A stretch of DNA of 64,000 bases. Source: Flavobacteriales bacterium (lineage in GTDB: Bacteria; Bacteroidota; Bacteroidia; Flavobacteriales_F; PHOS-HE28). The notes beneath the pieces were generated by a model. It saw only the letters and a list, made by a program, of their open reading frames with translations. It made no database searches and was not told the DNA's origin. The DNA is taken from contig JADJXH010000004.1 in NCBI GenBank assembly GCA_016715895.1, forward strand, positions 1,054,001 to 1,118,000. The letters run 5' to 3'. Made by a program: the position numbers and the translations under genes. Each line of letters begins with the position of its first letter. Position 1 is the first letter of the stretch. Below are positions 1 through 7,465 of this stretch, in pieces.

Positions 1-187
1 TCAGGTAGCACATCCAGCGCCGGTGTTCATAGAAGGGGATGCCGTACTTCCAGGTCTCCGCCATCTGGGGAGAGGCCTCCAGCAGCAGGTCGCGCAGGCG
101 CAGGGCCTGTTCGCGCCACGGAGCGGGCAGCCCCTCGAACCAACCCTGGATGCGGGCTGTGGATGGCACGGGGTGGGAGGTGGGCAT
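1..187 (-). CDS. DUF1801-like protein, 3' part cut by window edge
   Basis: Sixty-two codons are visible from an ATG and the frame runs off the window edge. The translation contains an amphipathic helix rich in Leu and Arg (residues 24-37), followed by a WKYGIPFY segment and then CYL. This pattern resembles DUF1801 (YdhG-like) proteins, where a conserved YG(M/I)P motif follows a helix. The family's biochemical role is not established, so I assign none. It is divergent from the neighbouring bacilliredoxin gene. No clear promoter is seen upstream on this strand. The family call rests on one short segment. Confidence 0.6.
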   Translation of the reverse strand, partial: MPTSHPVPSTARIQGWFEGLPAPWREQALRLRDLLLEASPQMAETWKYGIPFYEHRRWMCYL

Positions 188-207
188 GGGCCCCTTGACG
201 GACCCGT

Positions 208-215
208 TACTTTTG
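208..215 (+). promoter_or_regulatory. Bacteroidota -7 promoter element TACTTTTG
   Basis: TACTTTTG is an exact match to TAnnTTTG, the -7 box of the Bacteroidota primary sigma factor. It lies about 60 bases before the bacilliredoxin ATG. No TTG -33 element is found at the usual 19-21 base spacing, so this is a partial promoter match. Confidence 0.5.
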
Positions 216-274
216 TACCGCCGTCGGGGACCGCAAATGTGGCTCCCCCGGCGGCACGCCCAACCCGAACGACC

Positions 275-685
275 ATGTACCCTCCCGAACTCGTCGCCCC
301 CATGAAGACCGACCTCACGAGCGTCGGCTTCGAGGAGCTCAAGACCCCCGATCAAGTGGACAAGGCGCTGGCCCAGCCCGGCACCGTGCTCTGCGTGGTG
401 AACAGCGTGTGCGGCTGTGCCGCCGGTGCCGCACGCCCCGGCGTGAAGATGAGCCTGCGTGGCGCCAAGCGGCCCGGGAAGCTCGTCACCGTGTTCGCCG
501 GTGTGGATACCGATGCCACCATGCAGGCGCGCAAGCACTTCCTGCCCTATCCGCCCAGCAGCCCCAGCATGGCGCTGTTCAAGGACGGCAAGCTGGTGCA
601 CTTTCTGGAGCGCCACCACATCGAGGGCCGCACCGCGGAGATGATCGCGGACAACCTGCAGATGGCCTACGAGGAGTTCTGCTGA
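275..685 (+). CDS. BrxA/BrxB-family bacilliredoxin
   Basis: A 136-residue thioredoxin-fold protein of the YphP/YqiW (DUF1094) family. The N-terminus (MYPPELVAPMKTDLTSVGFEEL) aligns with the family start and fixes the ATG. The redox motif is CGC at residues 46-48 within NSVCGCAAG. In Firmicutes these proteins remove bacillithiol from mixed disulfides. Many Bacteroidota make bacillithiol or a related thiol, so debacillithiolation is plausible but not shown here. An extra Cys40 lies just before the motif. No signal peptide is seen, so the protein is cytoplasmic. It converges on the large secreted-protein gene with 13 bases between stop codons. Confidence 0.88.
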   Translation: MYPPELVAPMKTDLTSVGFEELKTPDQVDKALAQPGTVLCVVNSVCGCAAGAARPGVKMSLRGAKRPGKLVTVFAGVDTDATMQARKHFLPYPPSSPSMALFKDGKLVHFLERHHIEGRTAEMIADNLQMAYEEFC

Positions 686-698
686 GCAGGGCTTTTCG

Positions 699-1436
699 TT
701 ACGGCAGTTGTTGCGCCCGCGTGGCCGTGGGCACCGCACCGCCGATGTTCACCAGCACCATGTCGCGGTCGTTGGCGCTGCCGGCGTACCTCACCACCCC
801 GTCCAGGTTGGTGTCTTCGATTCGGTAGCCGGCCAGCGTGGCGGTGGGCACCGTGCCACCCACGGCCACCAGGATGGGGTCGCGGTCGTTGTTCGCGCCG
901 GCGTAGCGGAGGGTCGCGTCAGGCTTCACGTTGCCGGTCCACAGCACCTGCACTCCGTTCACGGACTTGCGCGCGTCGGTGCCCCAGGTGGGTGTGCCGG
1001 AGGTGGTGAGGTCGATGGCCGTGATGGTGCCACCGAGGGGAAGGGCCGTGGCCGTCATGGCGCCCAAGTGGTTGCGGTGTCGCACGGCCACCTGGTAGCT
1101 GCCGGGCGCGGCGAGCAGGGCCACCGGTGACACGCCGTCCTCGGCGACGACGTCCCCATCGCGCTGCACCAGGGCCGCCCGGGTGGCCACGATGGTCGCC
1201 GGGTTCACGGCGTTGCGCAGTTCCACCAGCACCCAGTCCACCACCGCGTTGTCCCCGCTGGTGCTCGTGACCCCGGGCTGCAGGGCCTCTCCGCCACCAT
1301 CGGCGGCCTGGGTGAAGCCCAGTGCCGTGTACGGTTCCGTGGCCGGGATGAGGCCGTTGGTGCGCAGCAGGTCGCGCATGCGGCCCGTGTTCGCATCGTA
1401 GGGGCCCTCGAGCATGAGCTTCACGGCCAGGCGCAG
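699..1436 (-). other. C-terminal cassette with duplicated NDRD dockerin-like repeat
   Basis: This is the 3' part of the BNR/PKD gene, residues 1069-1313. It contains MRDLLRTNGLIPATEPYTALG, VVDWVLVELR, GSYQVAVRHRNHL and two repeats of the form RYAGxxNDRDxxLxxxGGxVPTAT. The second repeat is preceded by EDTNLDGVV, an Asp-rich loop like those of dockerin or EF-hand calcium sites. The protein at 50491-52245 ends in the same order of motifs over 246 residues. Function is unknown. Candidate roles are cell-surface anchoring, calcium-dependent stabilisation or a sorting signal. Confidence 0.8.
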
Positions 1437-4400
1437 GCCGCCGTTGAGGATGGCGATGTTGTCCAGGTAGAGGCGGTCGCCGTAGTCGTTGATCCCCGTG
1501 AAGCGCAGCACCACCTGCTGGCCGTCGTAAGCGCTGAGGTCGATGTCGTGCGATTCCCATTGGTTGGCCGCCGTGGGTGCCCAGGGGCTGCTGCCCGTGG
1601 TGGTGGTGCCCAACGCCAGGGCTTCCTCGAAGTACAGCGTGGTCCAGCTTTGTCCACAGTTCGTGCTCACTTCCACGCGAAGCCCGTCGGTGTAGCTGGC
1701 CCCGTAAGGCTTGTAGGCGTGGTGGAACTGCAGCCGGGTGCCCGCACTGCCGGCCAGCGAAAGCACGGGGCTCACCAGCCGGTCCTGCTGGCCGGGGGCG
1801 TTGTAGTAGTAGTAGTCGATGCGCCAGGCCCGTGTAGCGTTGCCGTCGGCCCCTACGGCGAGCGCCTGGTTGGTCCAGGTATCAACCCCGTCGGGGTTCT
1901 CCAAGGTCCATCCGGCGGGCGTCACCAGCTGGTCCTCGGCATTGGCCGTGACCGGTGTCGGTGCACCACCGGTGGGTACGGTGATGAAGCCGGGGATGGT
2001 GCGGGTGCTGCTTCCGTTCCCGTCCATCACGGTAAGGGTGACGTCGTAGCTGCCCGGGTTGGTGTAGGACACGATGGGAGCGCGCGCCGTGCTGGTGGCG
2101 GGCGATCCGCCGGGGAAGCTCCAGCTCCAGGTGGCGTTGGTGCCATGGAGGGCGCTGTTGTCCCAGAACTGCACGGCGGGGGCCAGGCAGGTCACCGTGC
2201 GTTTGTTGGCGCTGAAGTTGGCAAGCGGCGGGGCCGGCGTTTCCAGTGCGCTCTCCCACACGCTGCGGTCGGTGCCGTTGCGCACCTTGCCTTCGCGGTA
2301 GTGGATGAGCAGACGCGTGCTGAAGGTCCTGGCCGGAAGCCCCGCGTTCCACAGGGCCCAGGCCGGCGCTGCATCGCTGCGGATGTACACGGCCCGGCGT
2401 GTTCCCAGGTAGAGGCCGCCATTGCTCCCCAGCTGGTGCGCGATGTTCGTGGGCCACTCCCCGTTCAGGTTCGCGTCCGTGATGTTCGTCCACGCCGTGC
2501 CGCCGTTCGTGGAGCGGTACACCACGTGGCCGTTCAGGTCGGGATAGTTGCCGTACTGCGATGTGCGCACCAGCCAGAGGGTCTGGGGGTCGGTGCCGCT
2601 CACGGCGATGTCGTACGGGACCCAGGTGTTGCCGTTCAACTGGGCGCTCGAAGGCGTGATGTCCGTCCAGTTCGATCCGCCATCGGTGCTGCGCCATACC
2701 TTTTTCACGTCCCACCAACCCGCGTAGGTGCACACGTAGATCGTGTTGGGGTCGCTGAAGGCCACCTCGATGCTGGTCACCTTCGCACCGAAGTCGTGCA
2801 CCTGCGTGAACGAACTGCCGTTATCGTCCGTGCGCCACAGGCTGTTGCCCTCGCCCACGAAGGCGGTGTTCACCAGGTTGGGATGCCACGCCACTTCGCT
2901 GCTCTCACCCACGATGTAGCTGGCGTTGGGTTCACGCGTCCAAGGCCCGTTGCTGTTGTTCACAGTGCGGTCGCCGCTGAGCACCTTGTAGCCATAATCG
3001 CTCAGGGCGCGGCGGTCGTACTGCGGATGCACGAAGCCCCGGTAGTTGTCCCCGCCATCGGTGCTCACCCAGCCGCCCAGGTATACCGCGTTGTCCTTCA
3101 GCAGGGTGCCGTTGTGGTAGGTGCCGCCGAGCATCACCTGCGCGCCGGTCCAGCCGCCCTGGCCGAAGCCCCAGAAGTCGGTGCCGGCGATGCCGTTCAT
3201 GCGGCGGGTGAAGGTGGCGCCGCCATCGGTGCTGTGGAAGATGCCGCCATCGCAGGCCACCCACAGGTCGGTGCCGTAGAAGCGGACGTCGTGGATGTCG
3301 GCGTGCACGTAGTCCACCTTGTCGCTGTGGCTCCACTTGGCCGGGCAGGTGAAGGTGATCCCTCCATCGGTGCTCACCCAGCGGTTGACGGCGCCCACCT
3401 GCAGCTTGTTGGCATTGGCCGGGTCCACATCGAGGGCGAGGTCGTAGTAGTACTGGCCGCCGTCGTCCTGTCCGGCGTCGTCCCAGCCCATGAGGTTGAG
3501 GTTGGTGGGGGAGGGCACACCGCCCGGGCCTGAGCCACAGCACTGAAAGGTCCATGTGCTGCCGCTATCCGTGCTTTTGTAGATGCCATAGAGCCCGCTG
3601 CCGCCGTCGGCCACGCCGGTGCAGAGGGCGTAGACGGTGTTCGGTGCGGCGGCGCTGACAGCGATCTCCGTACGCCCCTGTTCATCGGGCGCTGCGGGCA
3701 GGGGCCAGTTGGTGCCCACCTGGGTGAAGCTTACCCCGTTGTTCGTGCTGCGCCAGAACTCGGTGCGGTCGCCGGTCCGTTTGATGGCGTACACCGTGTT
3801 CGGGTCGCCGGGCTTGAACTCCAGCTCCTGCCAGATGCCGGTCTGCACCTGGGTGAAGCTGGTGCCGCCGTTGGTGCTTCGATAGAGCCCGGCGCTGCTG
3901 CATACGAAGAGCACCTGGGCGTTCGTGGGGTGCAGCACGATGTCGCGGATCTCGTGGTCCGCGGCCTGGAAGGTGGCGTCGCCGATGGAGGTCCAGTTGG
4001 CACCGCCATCGGTGGTCTTCCACAGGTCGCCCTCGGCACCGAAGTAGGCGGTGTTCTGCGTGGTGTGGTCCAGCTCCACGCTGAGCACCGTGCCGATCAT
4101 GAGGCTTTTGGTGACGTTGGTCCAGCTGAGGCCCTTGTCGGTGGTCTTCCACACGCCGGCGTTGGCCGTGCCCGCATAGAGCAGGTTGCCGTTGGCGAGG
4201 CTCTGCTCCACGGTGTACACGTGTGCCGCCCCGCAGGCGTAGCTCTTGGCGGCAGCGCCGTGGTCCCAGTCAAAGGGCCCGATGCAGCTCCAGTTCGCGG
4301 CACGGCCGGCGCGCAACGCGTCCGAAGCATCCAGGTAGCGGCGCAGGTCCTGGGTGTAGGTGGCGCGTTGTGCGGGATCGATGGGGACCAGCGCGTGCCC

Positions 4401-4640
4401 GAGCTCCCGTTTCCACCGCTTGTAGAACTGGGTGTGCGTGTTCTTTTCGAAGGGGTGCGTGGCGTAATAAGCCTCGTAGGCCGCCTGCACCGCGCCGGGG
4501 TCGGGATCGGGCGCGTACATCAGCTGTGCCCACTGGGGCAGGGCAGCGCTCAACTGCGGATTCGCCGATGGACCCTGGGCGCAGAGGATGGGCGCCAGGA
4601 GCAGTGCGGTGATGGCCGTGTGAAGGCGTGTGCGGGTCAT
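699..4640 (-). CDS. Secreted BNR/sortilin-propeller, PKD and dockerin-like-tail protein
   Basis: A 1313-residue exported protein. The chosen ATG gives a signal peptide (TRTRLHTAITALLLAPILCAQ); an upstream extension in frame has no such character. From about residue 150 to 830 there are at least ten Asp-box/BNR motifs (for example KTTDGGANWT, RSTNGGTSFT, STDGGATFT), typical of sortilin/VPS10 or sialidase-like propellers. A PKD domain follows (WSFPGG, then SYDVTLTV), then a jelly-roll segment ending LDNIAI. The last 245 residues form a cassette shared with the LRR protein at about 51 kb. Catalytic sialidase residues are not recognisable, so enzyme function is not claimed. A role in adhesion or surface binding is inferred. 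There is no type A T9SS tail. Confidence 0.85.
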   Translation of the reverse strand: MTRTRLHTAITALLLAPILCAQGPSANPQLSAALPQWAQLMYAPDPDPGAVQAAYEAYYATHPFEKNTHTQFYKRWKRELGHALVPIDPAQRATYTQDLRRYLDASDALRAGRAANWSCIGPFDWDHGAAAKSYACGAAHVYTVEQSLANGNLLYAGTANAGVWKTTDKGLSWTNVTKSLMIGTVLSVELDHTTQNTAYFGAEGDLWKTTDGGANWTSIGDATFQAADHEIRDIVLHPTNAQVLFVCSSAGLYRSTNGGTSFTQVQTGIWQELEFKPGDPNTVYAIKRTGDRTEFWRSTNNGVSFTQVGTNWPLPAAPDEQGRTEIAVSAAAPNTVYALCTGVADGGSGLYGIYKSTDSGSTWTFQCCGSGPGGVPSPTNLNLMGWDDAGQDDGGQYYYDLALDVDPANANKLQVGAVNRWVSTDGGITFTCPAKWSHSDKVDYVHADIHDVRFYGTDLWVACDGGIFHSTDGGATFTRRMNGIAGTDFWGFGQGGWTGAQVMLGGTYHNGTLLKDNAVYLGGWVSTDGGDNYRGFVHPQYDRRALSDYGYKVLSGDRTVNNSNGPWTREPNASYIVGESSEVAWHPNLVNTAFVGEGNSLWRTDDNGSSFTQVHDFGAKVTSIEVAFSDPNTIYVCTYAGWWDVKKVWRSTDGGSNWTDITPSSAQLNGNTWVPYDIAVSGTDPQTLWLVRTSQYGNYPDLNGHVVYRSTNGGTAWTNITDANLNGEWPTNIAHQLGSNGGLYLGTRRAVYIRSDAAPAWALWNAGLPARTFSTRLLIHYREGKVRNGTDRSVWESALETPAPPLANFSANKRTVTCLAPAVQFWDNSALHGTNATWSWSFPGGSPATSTARAPIVSYTNPGSYDVTLTVMDGNGSSTRTIPGFITVPTGGAPTPVTANAEDQLVTPAGWTLENPDGVDTWTNQALAVGADGNATRAWRIDYYYYNAPGQQDRLVSPVLSLAGSAGTRLQFHHAYKPYGASYTDGLRVEVSTNCGQSWTTLYFEEALALGTTTTGSSPWAPTAANQWESHDIDLSAYDGQQVVLRFTGINDYGDRLYLDNIAILNGGLRLAVKLMLEGPYDANTGRMRDLLRTNGLIPATEPYTALGFTQAADGGGEALQPGVTSTSGDNAVVDWVLVELRNAVNPATIVATRAALVQRDGDVVAEDGVSPVALLAAPGSYQVAVRHRNHLGAMTATALPLGGTITAIDLTTSGTPTWGTDARKSVNGVQVLWTGNVKPDATLRYAGANNDRDPILVAVGGTVPTATLAGYRIEDTNLDGVVRYAGSANDRDMVLVNIGGAVPTATRAQQLP

Positions 4641-4737
4641 GGAGCGAAGGTGCGTCGATCGGTCCGCAGCGGACATGACCGAAGTCGGGGAGGATGGGGA
4701 TCCCGCGCCGCAGGCGGCCGTGTGGCGGCCGAATGAA

Positions 4738-4764
4738 GAAGCCCCGACCAATGGCCGGGGCTTC
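4738..4764 (-). terminator. Rho-independent terminator of gdhA
   Basis: Perfect 9-bp inverted repeat GAAGCCCCG/CGGGGCTTC with a 9-base loop, placed 21 bases beyond the gdhA stop on the minus strand. A short T-containing tail (TTCATTC) follows. Confidence 0.75.
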
Positions 4765-4785
4765 CTGTTGGTGTGCGGTCGCTAC

Positions 4786-6141
4786 TTACACCACGCCCTG
4801 GTCCAGCATCGCATCGGCCACTTTCACGAAGCCGGCGATGTTGGCGCCCTTCACGTAGTTAATGCCCTTGCCCTCCTTGCCGTGCTTCACGCAGGCGGCG
4901 TGGATGTTCTTCATGATGCTGTGCAGGCGCTGGTCCACCTCCTCGCGGGTCCAGCTCAGGCGCAGGCTGTTCTGGCTCATTTCCAGGCCGCTGGTGGCCA
5001 CGCCACCGGCGTTGCTGGCCTTGCCGGGGGCGAAGGCCACACCCGCGGCATGGAACACCTCGATGCCTTCCGGGGTGGTGGGCATGTTGGCGCCTTCGGC
5101 CACATATTTCACGCCCTTCTTCACCAGGTCTTTCGCGTTCTTGCCGTCGAGCTCGTTCTGCGTGGCGCAGGGCAGGGCCACGTCGCACTTGGCCACCACG
5201 TCCCACACGCGCGCGCCCTTCTTGTAGGTGACGCCCTTGAACTTCTTGGCGTACTCCTCGATGCGGCCGCGCTTCACGTTCTTCAGCTCCATGAGGAAGG
5301 CGAGCTTCTCGGCGTTGATGCCGGCGGGATCGTAGATGCTGCCGTCGCTGTCGCTGGCGGTCACCACCTTGGCGCCCAGCTGGGTGGCCTTCTGGATGGC
5401 GTACTGGGCCACGTTGCCGCTGCCGCTCACCGCCACGGTCTTGCCCTTGAAGCCGGTCTTGTTGTGCTTCATCATCTCCTCGGCGAAGTACACGCAGCCG
5501 TAGCCGGTGGCCTCGGGACGGATCAGCGAACCGCCCCAGGTGATGCCCTTGCCGGTGAACACGCCGGTGAACTCGTTGCGCAGGCGCTTGTCCTGGCCGT
5601 ACATGAAGCCGATCTCACGGCCGCCCACGCCGATGTCGCCGGCAGGCACGTCGGTGAACTGGCCGATGTGGCGCCATAGCTCGGTCATGAAGCTCTGGCA
5701 GAAGCGCATCACCTCGCCGTCGCTCTTGCCCTTGGGGTCGAAGTCGCTGCCGCCCTTGCCACCGCCCATGGGCAGGGTGGTGAGGCTGTTCTTGAAGGTC
5801 TGCTCGAAGCCCAGGAACTTCAGGATGCTGAGGTTGACGCTGGGGTGGAAGCGCAGGCCGCCCTTGTAGGGGCCGATGGCGCTGTTGAACTCGATGCGGT
5901 AGCCGCGGTTCACCTGGGTCTGGCCCTTGTCGTCCACCCAGGGTACCCGGAACATGATCACGCGCTCGGGCTCCACCATGCGCTCCAGGAGCATCTTGCC
6001 CTTGTACTTGGGGTTGGCCTCGATGAAGGGGATCACCATTTCGGCCACCTCATGCACCGCCTGGAGGAACTCCGGCTCGTTGCCGTTGCGCTTCTTCACC
6101 TCGGCCATGAAGGCGTCCACCGCCTTGTTCGACTTTGCCAT
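4786..6141 (-). CDS. gdhA: NADP-type glutamate dehydrogenase
   Basis: A 451-residue enzyme that interconverts glutamate with 2-oxoglutarate plus ammonia; a length near 450 is typical of the hexameric NADP-dependent class. Conserved motifs are PYKGGLRF (substrate Lys93), LPMGGGKGGSDFDPKGKSD (catalytic Lys129), PAGDIGVGGREIG (Asp169) and the dinucleotide-binding GSGNVAQ. The start MAKSNKAVDAFM is the first ATG after a canonical promoter. The gene stands alone, with its own promoter in the 79-base gap after dprA and a terminator behind it. NADP preference is inferred from overall similarity to the anabolic class. The role would be ammonium assimilation in the cytoplasm. Confidence 0.96.
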   Translation of the reverse strand: MAKSNKAVDAFMAEVKKRNGNEPEFLQAVHEVAEMVIPFIEANPKYKGKMLLERMVEPERVIMFRVPWVDDKGQTQVNRGYRIEFNSAIGPYKGGLRFHPSVNLSILKFLGFEQTFKNSLTTLPMGGGKGGSDFDPKGKSDGEVMRFCQSFMTELWRHIGQFTDVPAGDIGVGGREIGFMYGQDKRLRNEFTGVFTGKGITWGGSLIRPEATGYGCVYFAEEMMKHNKTGFKGKTVAVSGSGNVAQYAIQKATQLGAKVVTASDSDGSIYDPAGINAEKLAFLMELKNVKRGRIEEYAKKFKGVTYKKGARVWDVVAKCDVALPCATQNELDGKNAKDLVKKGVKYVAEGANMPTTPEGIEVFHAAGVAFAPGKASNAGGVATSGLEMSQNSLRLSWTREEVDQRLHSIMKNIHAACVKHGKEGKGINYVKGANIAGFVKVADAMLDQGVV

Positions 6142-6182
6142 CTGGGGATGTTTGGTTGTGCTTCCGGTTGGGAAAAGCGCGG

Positions 6183-6212
6183 CAAAGGTAGATGGGGGGC
6201 ACGCACCCGCAA
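6183..6212 (-). promoter_or_regulatory. gdhA promoter, TTG-N19-TACCTTTG
   Basis: On the minus strand a TTG -33 element is followed after 19 bases by TACCTTTG, an exact match to the Bacteroidota consensus in sequence and spacing. Transcription should start about 30-40 bases before the gdhA ATG. Confidence 0.8.
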
Positions 6213-6220
6213 CAGCGGTC

Positions 6221-7360
6221 CTAGTGCAGCTCGTAGAGCTTGCCCGGCAGGCTTCGCACCACGCCGCTGAACTCCAGGTTCAGGAGCAGGGTGGCCGCCT
6301 TGCCGGGGTGGAGCCGACTGCGCAGGCACAGGTCATCGATGCCCACCCGGCCACCGGCGCGAAGCAGCTCCACGAGCTGTTGCTCCTCGGGGCCCAGGAC
6401 CGCGAAGAGGGCTTGCTGGGCGGGCGCCTTCCGCTTGGGCGCCTTCGCGTTCCAGTCCATCCGGGTGAGCAGGTCGGCCGCGCTGGTGATCAGGGCGGCC
6501 TTGTGCTGCTGGATGAGCCGGTTGCATCCCTCGCTGCGGGCATCGCCGGGCCTCCCGGGCACCGCCATCACCTCGCGGTCGTAGCTGTCGGCGATGTCGG
6601 CGGTGATGAGGCTGCCGCCCTTGGGGCCGCTCTCCACCACCACGGTGCAATCACTGAGCCCGGCGATGATGCGGTTGCGGGCGGGGAAGTTGCCGGGCGC
6701 GAAGGGCGAGCCGCTGGGCAGCTCGCTGACCACGGCCCCGTGGGCGGCAAGCTCACGGGCGGTGGCGGCATGCTCGGCGGGATAAAGCTTGTCCAGGCCA
6801 TGCGCCACACAGGCCACGGTGGGCAGGCCCTGCTTGAGGGCGGTCCGGTGGGCCACGATGTCGATCCCGTAGGCCAGGCCGCTGACGATGGTGGCGTTCA
6901 CCGCGCGAAGGCCTTCGACCAGCTCGGCGCAGAAGCGCTTGCCGTGTTCGGTAGGGGTGCGGGTGCCCACGATGCTCACCATGCGCGTGGCGTCCAGGTC
7001 GGCGGGACCGCGCACGTACAGCAGCACCGGGGCGTCCTCGGCCTGTGACAGCCTTTTGGGGAAATCGGCATCGAGGTAAAAGAGCGGCCGCAACCCGTGC
7101 TTTCTCACATAGGCCAGTTCCCGTTCCGCAGCGGGGAGCACTGCGCGGTCGGTGACGCTGGCGGCCAGCTTGGGCCCGATGCCCGGGACCTTCTCCAGGG
7201 AGCGGCGCACCTTGGGGTCGGTGAACAGGGCATCCACCCCGCCGCAGTAGGCCACCAGGTTGCGGGCGTTCACCGGGCCGATGCCCTTCAACAGGCCCAG
7301 GGCGATGCGGTGCACCCAGGTGCGGTCGTCCACGGCCGGGGCTGACGGGCTTGACGTCAT
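6221..7360 (-). CDS. dprA: DNA-processing protein DprA (Smf family)
   Basis: A 379-residue protein that loads RecA onto incoming single-stranded DNA during natural transformation. An N-terminal helix-hairpin-helix/SAM-like region (LLKGIGPVNARNL, VPGIGPKLA) precedes the Rossmann-like SMF core. The core carries IVGTRTPTEHG, GLAYGIDIVAHRTAL, PFAPGNFPARNRIIAGLS and GPKGGSLITADIA. A winged-helix C-terminus (GIDDLCLRSRLHPGKAATLL) ends the protein, as in the longer Bacteroidota DprA proteins. The ATG chosen starts just before the first HhH; an open frame continues upstream for over a thousand codons but is antisense to kdsB and the TonB receptor. No other competence genes lie in the window. Confidence 0.95.
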   Translation of the reverse strand: MTSSPSAPAVDDRTWVHRIALGLLKGIGPVNARNLVAYCGGVDALFTDPKVRRSLEKVPGIGPKLAASVTDRAVLPAAERELAYVRKHGLRPLFYLDADFPKRLSQAEDAPVLLYVRGPADLDATRMVSIVGTRTPTEHGKRFCAELVEGLRAVNATIVSGLAYGIDIVAHRTALKQGLPTVACVAHGLDKLYPAEHAATARELAAHGAVVSELPSGSPFAPGNFPARNRIIAGLSDCTVVVESGPKGGSLITADIADSYDREVMAVPGRPGDARSEGCNRLIQQHKAALITSAADLLTRMDWNAKAPKRKAPAQQALFAVLGPEEQQLVELLRAGGRVGIDDLCLRSRLHPGKAATLLLNLEFSGVVRSLPGKLYELH

Positions 7361-7441
7361 GGTGGTCCCGCCCAAGATAACCGCACACCCGATCGTGGAG
7401 GAGCGGCGATGTGCCCGCGGGGGCGGGCCGGTGGGTTTGGC

Positions 7442-7449
7442 TACTTTCG
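7442..7449 (+). promoter_or_regulatory. -7-like element TACTTTCG before TonB receptor
   Basis: Seven of eight bases match TAnnTTTG. Only 16 bases separate it from the ATG, implying a leader of about ten bases. No TTG is found at the expected -33 distance. Confidence 0.45.
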
Positions 7450-7465
7450 ACCCGCCACCAGACCC

